Source: Stenotrophomonas maltophilia (GTDB lineage: Bacteria > Pseudomonadota > Gammaproteobacteria > Xanthomonadales > Xanthomonadaceae). From it: a DNA stretch of 58,500 nt. The notes below the pieces were generated by a model. The model had not been told where the DNA came from. It saw only the letters and a program-made list of their open reading frames with translations, and ran no database searches. The position numbers were made by a program, and so were the translations under genes. The DNA is taken from NCBI RefSeq assembly GCF_006970445.1, contig NZ_CP033877.1, forward strand, positions 4,490,750 to 4,549,249, read 5' to 3'. Every line of letters starts with the position of its first letter. Within the stretch, counting starts at the first letter, position 1. Of the stretch, positions 8,425-19,373 are shown one piece after another.

Positions 8425-9213
8425 TTGATCGCCGTGCTGGAACTGGTTCCCTCTGAGTTGTGGTGGCTGGTGGTGATCGCCTTCATCGCCGGTCTTGTGG
8501 ATGCCGCTGTGGGTGGCGGTGGCCTGGTGCAGCTGCCCGGCCTGTTCACGGTGCTGCCGCAGCAGACGCCGGCGATGCTGTTTGGTACCAACAAGTTCAG
8601 TTCGATGTTCGGTACCGGTGCGGCGGCCTGGCGCTATGCGCGCAATGTGCGCTTCCCGTGGAAGCCGGTACTGTTCGCGGCCGGCACGGCCTTCATATTC
8701 TCCTTCGCCGGGGCCACTGCGGTAAGCCTGCTGCCCAAGGACGCGGTGCGCCCACTGGTGCTGGTGCTGCTGATCGCGATGCTGGCCTACACGCTGTGGA
8801 AGAAGGACTTCGGCGCATTGCACCGGCCACAGGAGATCGGCCGCCGCGAACTGGTGATCGCGCTGGCGATCGGCGCGGCGATCGGCTTCTACGACGGCTT
8901 CTTCGGGCCGGGCACCGGCAGTTTCCTGATCTTCCTGTTCGTGCGCTTCTTCGGCCTGGATTTCCTGCGCGCCTCGGCGGCGTCGAAGGTGGTGAACCTG
9001 GCAACGAATGTTGCAGCGATCTCGTTCTTCGTGCCGACCGGCAACATCCTGTGGCTGTTCGCGCTGCCGATGGCGGCAGCCAACATCATCGGTTCGGTGG
9101 TGGGCACGCGCCTGGCGCTGAAGGGCGGCACGCCGTTCATCCGCAAGCTGTTCGTGGGGCTGGTGGTGGTGCTGATCGCACGGATGGCGTGGGACACGTT
9201 CCGTGGAGCGTGA
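8425..9213 (+). CDS. TauE/SafE (YfcA-like) sulfite/anion exporter family permease
   Basis: 262 residues from a TTG at 8425; a GTG at 8434 is the other likely start. Neither has a clear ribosome-binding site. About eight hydrophobic segments occur in two repeats, each with the Gly-rich family signature: FIAGLVDAAVGGGGLVQLPGL in the first half and IGFYDGFFGPGTGSF in the second. TauE/SafE proteins are inner-membrane carriers linked to export of sulfite, sulfoacetate and related organic anions; the substrate cannot be read from the sequence. It stands alone and converges on the jetABC operon, with a SMAG repeat pair between the two stops. Confidence 0.87.
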   Translation: MIAVLELVPSELWWLVVIAFIAGLVDAAVGGGGLVQLPGLFTVLPQQTPAMLFGTNKFSSMFGTGAAAWRYARNVRFPWKPVLFAAGTAFIFSFAGATAVSLLPKDAVRPLVLVLLIAMLAYTLWKKDFGALHRPQEIGRRELVIALAIGAAIGFYDGFFGPGTGSFLIFLFVRFFGLDFLRASAASKVVNLATNVAAISFFVPTGNILWLFALPMAAANIIGSVVGTRLALKGGTPFIRKLFVGLVVVLIARMAWDTFRGA

Positions 9214-9220
9214 ATGCGGT

Positions 9221-9289
9221 TGCCGGCCAGCGGCCGGCACCACCGGGCCATGAACCCTGCCCATGGGTAGTGCCGGCCGCTGGCCGGCA
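9221..9289. repeat. SMAG-type REP pair, head-to-head
   Basis: Two inverted copies of the core tgccggccgctggccggca, at 9221-9243 (reversed, head variant gtgg) and 9267-9289 (head gtag), with 23 bp between. The heads face each other, unlike the other pairs in this window. The pair lies between the convergent stops of the TauE gene and jetC. Confidence 0.9.
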
Positions 9290-9309
9290 TTCCCCTTCAA
9301 TCGGCCGGG

Positions 9310-12300
9310 TCAGGCCTCGGCTTCTTCCGGTTCGTTGGCCTGCTGTCGGCTACGCTCGGGCAGCTTCAGGCGCTTGCCTTCCTCGTCGTACTCGATCAAC
9401 AGCACGCCGGAGTCGTGGCGGCCGCTGATTTCGACGAAGCAGGCACCACCGATGAACGGCTCCAGCGTCATCACCGACTTCAGCGGGGTGGCGACCACCA
9501 TCTGGAAGCCGAAGTTGTCGAAGATGTTCATCGCCAGTGCGGTGAACTCGTTGTCGGCCTTGTCGAAGGCTTCGTCGAGCACGACCGCGGCATAGCTGGG
9601 CAGCTGGCTGTCTGCACCGCCGAGCTGGTAGCGCAGCGCCGCCGCCAGGCAGGTGGTGGCCAGCTTCTGGCGCTGGCCGCCGGACTTGCCGGCACCGCTG
9701 CGGTAGATCTCGACCTGCTGGCGCGTCTCTTCATCCAGCTCGACGCCGATGAACTCCACGTGCATGCGCACGTCCAGCACCAGCTCGCGCCAGCGCTTGT
9801 CCTCGCCTTCCTGCGAGCCGAGCCGGTTGACCAGCTGGCGCAGCACGGTGAACTGCGACTCGGCCAGCTCGCGCTGCTCGGTCTGCTGCTGCGACAGCAC
9901 TTCACGCAGCTGCAGGTGGAATTCGCCGACTTCCGGCAGGCGGCGATCGCTCAGTTCGATGGTCAGCAGCGTGCCACGGTTGAACGGCACCTGCTCCAGG
10001 CTGGCGTTCACTTCGTCCAGGCGCTGGCCAATCGACTTGCGTGCCTCTGCACTGTGGCGCTGCAGGGCCAGCAGGTTGTTCTTGCTCTGGTTCTGCAGCA
10101 GATCGAAGAAGCGCTCTTCGTGCTGCGGCAGGCCATCGCGCTCCAGCCGTTCGAGGCGGGCGAGGAAGTCCTCGGCCGACGCCACCGACACGGTGAAGTC
10201 ACCCGACTCCTCCGGCCATTGCTGGATGAAGCGACGGAAGCAGCCGATCAGCTGGTTCTCGATGCGGTTGAGGTCCTGCTGCGAGGACGACAGCTGCTCG
10301 TTCAGCGCATTGCTGACCTGGCGCATGTGCGCTTCGAGCGTTTCCAGGCTGAGCGGACCCTGTTCCTGCAGGCGCTCGGAAAGGCCGGCTTCCTGCTCCT
10401 GGGCCAGGCTCGGCAGCACCAGCGCACGGCTCTGCTGGCGTGCGCGGTCCAGGCGATCGCGCTCCTTGACCAGCTGGCCACGTTCGACGCGGACGTCTTC
10501 ATAGGTGCGGCGGGACTGCTCGATGTCGGCGCGCACGGCGTCGATCTGCTTGGCCAGCTTGGCGAGATCGGCGTTGCCTTCGCGCAGGTCGCGCAGGGTG
10601 GCCTCGATATCGGTCAGGCGCTGCTGCGGGGCGGCGATGTCGATCTCGTTCCAGCTGATGCTGACCAGCTCGTGGCAGGCCAGGCGACGTTCGTTGTCGC
10701 GGTCACGCTGGCCGCGCAGGCGCGCGATGTCGGTCTCGCAGCTGGCGATGCGCTTGGCCAGTTCCTGCGCTTCGCGCTCGAAAGCGCCCACCTTGTCGTG
10801 GTTGTTGAAGCCGAGGATCCAGCGGCGACGGTCGCCCACCGCACTGCGGTCGTCCTTCTCGAAACGGTCGCCCGGATGCTTGACCTGGCCTTCGCGGGTG
10901 ATGCCACGGTCGACGTTGCGCAGCTGCTTGGCATCCACGCACTCGTAATCGAAGCGCTTGCCAAGCTCACGGCGCAACCAGCTTTCGAACACGTGCTCGC
11001 GCAGTTCCAGCTTGTGCAGCAGCGACTTCGCCGACGGCTCGCGGGCGAACGCATCGTCGTTGCGGCGCACGCGGTAGTAGGTGAATCGCATGCCCAGGTG
11101 GGTACGGTTCACCCACTCGGCGACGTCGTTGTAATGCTTGTCGTCGACCAGCAGTGACAGCGCGAAGCCACCCAGCACACGCTCGATGGCGCCCTGCCAA
11201 CCCTGCTCTTCCGAGCGGACCTGGATCAGCTCGCCGACAAACGGCAGCGCCGCTTCGGCGATGCCGGTTTCCTCGGCCAGGCGCGCGCGCAGCTTCTGCA
11301 TCGGCGCCGGGATGTTGGAGGGGGTGCGCTGCATCGCTTCAAGTTCGATGCGTACTTCGCCGAAGCGGCGCTCGTCATCGCGCTTGCCGCCGAGGCGATC
11401 GCTGATCGCGTCGTCCAGTGCCGCCGAGGCACGCTGGCGGTCCTGCAGTTCGTTCTGCGCGCGCTCGACCAGCTCGGCGAAGCCATGGGCATCGTCGGGC
11501 AGTTCGGCTTGCAGCTGCTGTGCAGCTTCCTGGGCCTGGTCACGCTTGGCCTTGCGGCGGTCGCGCTCGGCTTCGGCGCGGCCCTGCTCGCGTTCCAGTT
11601 CCTCGATGCGCTCACCGCCCTGCTGGCGGCGCTGCAGTTCCAGTTCGGCCAGGCGCTCGGTGTGGTTGTCCAATGCGGCGCGACGCTGGGCTTCTTCGCC
11701 AAGCAGGCCACGGTCACGCACATCCATCTCGCGCAGGCGCGCTTCGATCAGCGCCTGGCGGCGGCTTTCGCGGAAGCTGTCGACGCCGAGCTTCAGCGCT
11801 TCGTCGTCACCGCGCTGGCGGTGCATTTCCTTCAGATCGTTGTAGTAGGCGCGTGCCGGCAACAGGGTTTCCACCTGGCGGCGTGCGGTGACCACTGCCT
11901 GGTGCGCGCCATCGAGCTCGGCGAAGTCGCTGACCAGACGCTCGGCGGCGTCGAAGGTCTTCGGCGTGTCGAGCATGAAGTCGCGCAGGAAGACGTTGAG
12001 GTCGCCCAGGTTCTTCGCCGACTGGGTCTTGTGCAGCAGGCGCAGCGCCATCTCGTTGTCGATGCCGAGCAGGTCGCGGAAGCGCTCGGCGTAGCCGGAG
12101 AAGGTGTCGAAGTGATGCAGGTCGGACAGCTTCTGCTTGAGCTTGCGCAGGTCCAGGTCGAAGCCGCCGAGATCCTTGGCAATGTCGAACGGACGCTCGG
12201 CGATCATGTAGTGCTTGCGCACGTCGCCGGCCGAGGTGCCGTTGCCGGAGATCCACAGCAGGCGCACCAGGCTGACCACGCGGCCATCACCGGCGCGGTA

Positions 12301-12690
12301 TTCCAGCACCAGTGCGGTCCAGGTCGCGCCCTTGCGCAGGTACTGGGTGGCGATTTCGCCGGTGCCACTGTCCTGCTGGTCGGCCCACGCGCCACGCACG
12401 TAGGACACCAGGTTGCGGTCGCGGCCACTGCGCTCGGCTTCACGCGCGGCGGCGTTGAAGTCGACGATGGCCGGCGGCGTCAGCAGCGCGGACATGGCAT
12501 CGAGCAGGGTCGATTTGCCCGAGCCGGAACGGCCGACGAACAGGAAACCGCGCTCGGCGATCGGCACTTCGGTCAGGCCGTTGAAGGTGCCCCAGTTGTG
12601 CACCTGCAGGCGGCGCATGCGGAACTGCTGCAGGCGCGGGTCCGGCAGGCCTTCGTTGAACAGGGCGGGGGTGTGCTTGGAGATAGCCAT
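9310..12690 (-). CDS. jetC: JetC/MksB-like SMC ATPase
   Basis: 1126 residues. Residues about 25-215 form an AAA_29/RecF-like ATPase head with Walker A GRSGSGKST (53-61). A very long charged, heptad-like coiled-coil region follows to about residue 950, interrupted near the middle by a hinge-like globular part (FVGELIQVRSEEQGWQGAIE ...). The C-terminal head has an ABC signature KSGGQRQK and Walker B AVVLDEAFDKAD about 90 residues from the end. This is the architecture of JetC in Wadjet and of MksB in MksBEF condensins, which extrude DNA loops with ATP. It is the last gene of jetA-jetB-jetC, 16 bp after jetB. No jetD/mksG gene follows. Confidence 0.9.
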   Translation of the reverse strand: MAISKHTPALFNEGLPDPRLQQFRMRRLQVHNWGTFNGLTEVPIAERGFLFVGRSGSGKSTLLDAMSALLTPPAIVDFNAAAREAERSGRDRNLVSYVRGAWADQQDSGTGEIATQYLRKGATWTALVLEYRAGDGRVVSLVRLLWISGNGTSAGDVRKHYMIAERPFDIAKDLGGFDLDLRKLKQKLSDLHHFDTFSGYAERFRDLLGIDNEMALRLLHKTQSAKNLGDLNVFLRDFMLDTPKTFDAAERLVSDFAELDGAHQAVVTARRQVETLLPARAYYNDLKEMHRQRGDDEALKLGVDSFRESRRQALIEARLREMDVRDRGLLGEEAQRRAALDNHTERLAELELQRRQQGGERIEELEREQGRAEAERDRRKAKRDQAQEAAQQLQAELPDDAHGFAELVERAQNELQDRQRASAALDDAISDRLGGKRDDERRFGEVRIELEAMQRTPSNIPAPMQKLRARLAEETGIAEAALPFVGELIQVRSEEQGWQGAIERVLGGFALSLLVDDKHYNDVAEWVNRTHLGMRFTYYRVRRNDDAFAREPSAKSLLHKLELREHVFESWLRRELGKRFDYECVDAKQLRNVDRGITREGQVKHPGDRFEKDDRSAVGDRRRWILGFNNHDKVGAFEREAQELAKRIASCETDIARLRGQRDRDNERRLACHELVSISWNEIDIAAPQQRLTDIEATLRDLREGNADLAKLAKQIDAVRADIEQSRRTYEDVRVERGQLVKERDRLDRARQQSRALVLPSLAQEQEAGLSERLQEQGPLSLETLEAHMRQVSNALNEQLSSSQQDLNRIENQLIGCFRRFIQQWPEESGDFTVSVASAEDFLARLERLERDGLPQHEERFFDLLQNQSKNNLLALQRHSAEARKSIGQRLDEVNASLEQVPFNRGTLLTIELSDRRLPEVGEFHLQLREVLSQQQTEQRELAESQFTVLRQLVNRLGSQEGEDKRWRELVLDVRMHVEFIGVELDEETRQQVEIYRSGAGKSGGQRQKLATTCLAAALRYQLGGADSQLPSYAAVVLDEAFDKADNEFTALAMNIFDNFGFQMVVATPLKSVMTLEPFIGGACFVEISGRHDSGVLLIEYDEEGKRLKLPERSRQQANEPEEAEA

Positions 12691-12706
12691 GCGATGGTCG
12701 GGTCTC

Positions 12707-15588
<2,882 letters not shown>

Positions 15589-15697
15589 TGCGTACAGCGT
15601 CCCGAACGGGGGGCGAGCATCGTACCCGACCGGGGGGTGGGTCGTCCTGTTGGGACGGTTCATCGGGGGGTTCTTGCGGCGCCTCATGGCTGCTGAG

Positions 15698-15809
15698 CGA
15701 GAGGGGGAGGGGCAGGCCAGGCAGGACACGCCGCAAGTACGTCCCTGTAGGCTCGGCCACGGCATCCATGCCGTGGACGGTCCTGCCCGGCCTGCCCCTC
15801 CCCCTCTCC
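15698..15809. repeat. Long inverted repeat A
   Basis: The arms 15698-15726 and 15781-15809 are 29 bp each with two mismatches (purine-rich gagagggggagggg arm). The 54-bp centre holds a second perfect hairpin at 15757-15776 (ccacggcat / atgccgtgg), giving a nested stem-loop. Confidence 0.85.
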
Positions 15810-15917
15810 GACAATTTCTCGCGGGCGCGGTCGGACCGCCCGAAAGCGGGGTCAAAAGCTGGGGTTCATGGCTTCGGAAACGGCGCGCCGCTGCTGTGGT
15901 GTCTTCTGCATTGGTGG

Positions 15918-15937
15918 GTGCGGACCTTGGTCCGCAC
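15918..15937. repeat. Short palindrome gtgcggacc-tt-ggtccgcac
   Basis: A perfect 9-bp stem with a 2-bp centre, of the same build as the other REP-like palindromes in the window but with a different core. It lies between the two long inverted repeats. Confidence 0.7.
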
Positions 15938-15985
15938 TGCATCTGCTTCTGCCTTTAAAGAGCCAACCCACCGCGCTCGCGGGAT

Positions 15986-16122
15986 GTGGCGGAGGGCCGG
16001 ACGGGGCACGGCCGTGAGGCGCATGGATGCGCCGATCGAGCTTACATGGGTGAGGGCGCTTAGCTTGCGAAGCCCCGGAGGGGTACTTGCAGCGTGCCCT
16101 GCCCCGTCCGGCCCTCCGCCAC
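15986..16122. repeat. Long inverted repeat B
   Basis: The left arm 15986-16010 matches the right arm 16093-16122 over 22 perfect bases (gtggcggagggccggacggg and on), then a 5-bp insertion in the right arm, then cacg. The centre carries the segment gaggcgcatggatgcgcc, itself partly palindromic. Confidence 0.85.
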
Positions 16123-16186
16123 CCCAGCCGATAGCCAGCAGGCGCAACGCTTTCCTCACTACACCCCGCCCATTCATAAAAAACCA

Positions 16187-16217
16187 TTGATAGGAATGAA
16201 ATTAGTAGTATCCTATC
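16187..16217 (+). promoter_or_regulatory. marR promoter with overlapping operator-like inverted repeat
   Basis: TTGATA (16187-16192), a 16-bp spacer and TATCCT (16209-16214) form a plausible sigma-70 promoter for the marR gene starting at 16226. A 7-bp inverted repeat, GATAGGA (16189-16195) and TCCTATC (16211-16217), overlaps both elements. That fits autorepression by the MarR protein. The stretch is AT-rich in a very GC-rich genome. Confidence 0.65.
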
Positions 16218-16225
16218 TATCTCTT

Positions 16226-16681
16226 ATGGACCGACCCCTCGACGAGCGCACCGTGCTGCAGATGCAGCTCAGCTCCGGCCTGCTTTACGCAGGGCGGCAG
16301 TGGCAGCGCCTGGCCGACAGCCGGCTCGGCAGCTACGGCATCTCCACCGCCTGCACCATGCCCCTGCTGATGATCGGCCGCTCCGGCGGTGGCATCCGCC
16401 AGGTGGCGCTGGCCCAGCAGCTGGGCATGGAGGGTCCCTCCCTGGTGCGCCTGCTGGACAAGCTGTGCGCCAGCGACCTGGTCCGCCGCGAGAGCGACGC
16501 CAGCGACCGCCGCGCCAACCTGCTGTGGCTGACCGATGCGGGCCATGCGCTTGTCAGCGAGCTGGAAGACCAGTTGATCGGCCTGCGCCAGGACGTGTTC
16601 GGCGAGCTTTCCATGGATGAACTGCACGCCGTGCTGAAGGCATGGCGCCTGCTGGCCGAGGCCGCCGACCGCATCACGTAA
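16226..16681 (+). CDS. MarR-family transcriptional regulator
   Basis: 151 residues from the ATG at 16226, just behind the promoter-like element; the open frame extends upstream into repeat sequence. Typical MarR fold: N-terminal dimer helix (VLQMQLSSGLLYAGRQWQ), winged helix-turn-helix (IRQVALAQQLGMEGPSLVRL), the wing with the family motif RRESDASDRRANLLWLTDAG, and a C-terminal dimerisation helix. MarR proteins usually repress a neighbouring efflux operon and release DNA on binding aromatic ligands. The downstream four-gene efflux operon is the obvious target. About 110 bp separate it from the first pump gene. Confidence 0.9.
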   Translation: MDRPLDERTVLQMQLSSGLLYAGRQWQRLADSRLGSYGISTACTMPLLMIGRSGGGIRQVALAQQLGMEGPSLVRLLDKLCASDLVRRESDASDRRANLLWLTDAGHALVSELEDQLIGLRQDVFGELSMDELHAVLKAWRLLAEAADRIT

Positions 16682-16789
16682 GACCGCTGCCCCCGAACAC
16701 CGCCGCTGCCGTGCACACGCCAGCGGCTTTTGCCCGTTGCCGTTGTTCTGTTGTCCCTCCCCTCCCCCTCCTCGCCCCCGCCCCTACCA

Positions 16790-16999
16790 ATGCCCGGTGA
16801 ATTCAGTCTCCACGGAGTGTTCGTCCCGACCCTGCTCGGGTTGATGTTGTTGGCCTATCTGGTCAACAGCGGCCTGCACGCGCTGCTGCAGCGTGCCGGC
16901 GCCTATCGCCATGTCTGGCACCCGGCGCTGTTCAACCTGGCGCTGTACGGGATCGTGCTTGGCCTGCTGTTCCACCTCCTGCGTTGGATGCAATCGTGA
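16790..16999 (+). CDS. DUF1656 small membrane protein (AaeX-like)
   Basis: 69 residues from the ATG at 16790; the upstream in-frame extension is a low-complexity Pro/Ser stretch. Two hydrophobic helices (FVPTLLGLMLLAYLVNSGLHALL and LFNLALYGIVLGLLFHLL) are the whole protein, as in the DUF1656 family. Members are encoded next to aromatic-acid efflux pumps (aaeXAB layout); their role is unclear. Its stop overlaps the GTG start of the membrane fusion gene (GTGA), so the two are translationally coupled. Confidence 0.85.
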   Translation: MPGEFSLHGVFVPTLLGLMLLAYLVNSGLHALLQRAGAYRHVWHPALFNLALYGIVLGLLFHLLRWMQS

Positions 17000-17913
17000 A
17001 CAAGATCGTGAAGAAGACCCTGCCGGTGCTGCTCACCAGCGCAGCCGTGATCGTCGCCCTGCTGGTGCTGCGCCAGCTGTGGGTCTATTACATGGATGAG
17101 CCGTGGACCCGCGACGCCCACGTCGGTGCCGACGTGGTGCAGGTGGCGCCGGACGTGTCCGGGCTGGTGGAAACGGTGCAGGTGGCCGACAACCAGGCGG
17201 TGAAGAAGGGCGACCTGCTGTTCGTGGTCGACCGCGCCCGCTACCGCATCGCGCTGGAGCAGGCCCGCGCCAGCCTGGCCGAGCGCCAGGCCTCGGTGGC
17301 GCAGCTGCGCCGCGAAATCGGCCGTGACCGCAGCCTGCAGGACCTGGTCGCCGCCGAGGACGCCGAAGTGCGCCGCGCCAAGCTGCAGGCCGCACAGGCT
17401 GCGCTGGCCACCGCGCAGGCCGCGGTCGACCTGGCCGAGCTCAACCTGGGCCGCACCGAGGTGCGCGCGCCGGCCGATGGCCGCGTCAACGACCGCACCA
17501 TGCGCGTGGGCGACTACGTGGTGGCCGGCAAGCCGGTGCTCGCGCTGTTGGACACCGGCTCGTTCCGCATCGATGGCTACTTCGAGGAAACCCGCCTGCG
17601 CGGCGTGGCCCCGGGGCAGAGCGTGGACATCCGCCTGATGGGCGAATCGGCACCGCTGCGCGGCCATGTCGAGAGCATCGCCGCCGGCATCGAAGACCGC
17701 TACCGCAGCAACGGCAGCAGCCTGCTGCCGAACGTGACCCCGGCCTTCGACTGGGTGCGATTGGCGCAGCGCATCCCGGTGCGCATCGCCATCGACGAAG
17801 TACCCAAGGGCGTGGAACTGATCGCCGGGCGCACCGCCACGGTGACCGTGGACACCGGCCGCCATCCGCACAACGACAAGGCCGGCACTTCGCCGACACA
17901 GGCGGGCCTGTGA
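16996..17913 (+). CDS. HlyD/AaeA-type membrane fusion protein
   Basis: 305 residues from the GTG at 16996, which overlaps the DUF1656 stop; a TTG at 16984 is less likely. A single N-terminal transmembrane helix (LPVLLTSAAVIVALLVL) is followed by a biotinyl-lipoyl half-motif (VSGLVETVQVADNQAVKKGDLLF), a helical hairpin (residues about 80-145), a second lipoyl half (VRAPADGRVNDRTMRVGDYV) and a beta-barrel part. It would sit in the periplasm and link the FUSC pump to the outer-membrane factor encoded by the adjacent genes. Its stop overlaps the next start (GTGA). Confidence 0.92.
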   Translation: MNKIVKKTLPVLLTSAAVIVALLVLRQLWVYYMDEPWTRDAHVGADVVQVAPDVSGLVETVQVADNQAVKKGDLLFVVDRARYRIALEQARASLAERQASVAQLRREIGRDRSLQDLVAAEDAEVRRAKLQAAQAALATAQAAVDLAELNLGRTEVRAPADGRVNDRTMRVGDYVVAGKPVLALLDTGSFRIDGYFEETRLRGVAPGQSVDIRLMGESAPLRGHVESIAAGIEDRYRSNGSSLLPNVTPAFDWVRLAQRIPVRIAIDEVPKGVELIAGRTATVTVDTGRHPHNDKAGTSPTQAGL

Positions 17914-19370
17914 ACACCGCCCTGCCCCGTCTCGGCCTGATCGTCGCGCTGGCCAGCCTGGCCGCGTGCAGGACCGTCGGCCCGGACTATGCATTGCCGG
18001 AAGGCTCGGCGTTCAAGCGCCCGGAGGCCAATGCGGCCTTCATCGATACGCAGAACCCGCAGGTAGCCGCCAACCAGGCGCTGCCCGACCGCTGGTGGTC
18101 GCTGTACAACGACCCGGTACTGGACGGCCTGATCACCCGGGCACTGCGTGACAACGTGGAACTGAAGGCCGCCGATGCGCACCTTCGCCGTGCCGCAGCG
18201 GTGTACGAACAGGCACTGGACGCCGGCGGCTTCGAGTACGAGGCCGAGGCCGGCGTCAGCCGCGCGCAGCTGTCGGCCGAATCGTTCCTGCAGGAGCACG
18301 AACTGCCGGTGATCAACCTGGCCGATGGCAAGTTCGCGGTCAGCTACCAGTTCGACCTGTTCGGCAAGCTCAAGCGCGGCGCCGAAGCGGCGCGTGCCGA
18401 CGAGCAGTCGGTCGCCGCAGCGCGCGACCTGGCCCAGGTCAGCGTGGTCGCGCAGGTCGCCGACAGCTACCTGGAAATCTGCCACGCCAACCACGAACTG
18501 CACGTGGCCGAGCATTCGCTGCAGCTGCAGCAGCGCAGCCGCACGGTCACCGAGCGCCTGATCGCGGCCGGACGCGGCACGCCACCGGAGCTGGCCCGCG
18601 CCAATGCCCAGGTCGCGCTGCTGGAAGCTGCACTGCCGCCGCTGCATGCGCAGCGCTCGGCAGCTGCCTATTCACTGGCCGCCCTGCTGGGCCAGACCCC
18701 GGGGCAGCTGCCGGCCGGCGTGATCGACTGTGCGCATGCCCCCGGCCTGGCGCAGCCGCTGCCGGTCGGTGATGGCCGCGCGCTGCTGCAGCGCCGCCCG
18801 GACGTGCGCCAGGCCGAGCGCAAGCTGGCTTCGGCCACGGCACGGATTGGCGTCGCCACTGCCGAGCTGTACCCTGACATCCGCTTGGGGGCCTCGCTCG
18901 GTGCCGCCGGCCTGCTGGAGGATTTCGGCACGCCGATGACCCAGCAGTGGTCGATCGGCCCGTTGATCTCGTGGACGCTGCCGTCGTCCGGCACGCACGC
19001 ACGCATCCACGCTGCCGAAGCGGGTGCCGATGCGGCCCTGGCCGAGTTCGACCACACGGTGCTGCAAGCACTGCGCGAGACCCAGACCGCGCTGGACCGC
19101 TATGCGCAGGATCTGCGGCGGCTGCAGTCGCTGCGCATCGCGCAGGAGCAGGCCGCGCTGGCCGCCGAGCAGAACCGCCGGCTTTACCAGGGTGGCCGTA
19201 CGCCCTATCTGTCCAGCCTGGATGCCGACCGCAGCCTGGCCACCAGCGACGCCACCCTGGCCGCCGCCGAAGCGCAGGTCTCGCGCGACCAGATCCACCT
19301 GTTCCTGGTTCTGGGTGGCGGCTGGCAGGCCAGTGCCGCCGCGTCCAACGCCACCACTGCCGCGAAGTAA
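17910..19370 (+). CDS. NodT-family outer-membrane efflux lipoprotein (TolC-like)
   Basis: 486 residues with a GTG start overlapping the previous stop. The N-terminus is a lipoprotein signal with lipobox LAAC (Cys20), followed by VGPDYALP, a classic NodT opening. Two OEP repeats follow: WWSLYNDPVLDGLITRAL with helical stretches to about residue 250, then the second from RPDVRQAERKLASATARIG to the end. It is predicted to trimerise into the outer-membrane exit channel of the pump. AaeAB pumps in enterobacteria lack a dedicated channel gene, so the dedicated channel is a feature of this operon. Confidence 0.92.
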   Translation: MNTALPRLGLIVALASLAACRTVGPDYALPEGSAFKRPEANAAFIDTQNPQVAANQALPDRWWSLYNDPVLDGLITRALRDNVELKAADAHLRRAAAVYEQALDAGGFEYEAEAGVSRAQLSAESFLQEHELPVINLADGKFAVSYQFDLFGKLKRGAEAARADEQSVAAARDLAQVSVVAQVADSYLEICHANHELHVAEHSLQLQQRSRTVTERLIAAGRGTPPELARANAQVALLEAALPPLHAQRSAAAYSLAALLGQTPGQLPAGVIDCAHAPGLAQPLPVGDGRALLQRRPDVRQAERKLASATARIGVATAELYPDIRLGASLGAAGLLEDFGTPMTQQWSIGPLISWTLPSSGTHARIHAAEAGADAALAEFDHTVLQALRETQTALDRYAQDLRRLQSLRIAQEQAALAAEQNRRLYQGGRTPYLSSLDADRSLATSDATLAAAEAQVSRDQIHLFLVLGGGWQASAAASNATTAAK

Positions 19371-19373
19371 GCC

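Larger units (their letters stand above)
15589..16186. other. Long intergenic region with large inverted repeats
   Basis: About 600 bp without a convincing gene between folE and marR. It holds two long-armed inverted repeats (15698-15809 and 15986-16122), a short perfect palindrome between them (15918-15937) and, at its right edge, the marR promoter. The open frames across it have no family resemblance and shift with the repeats. Confidence 0.7.
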
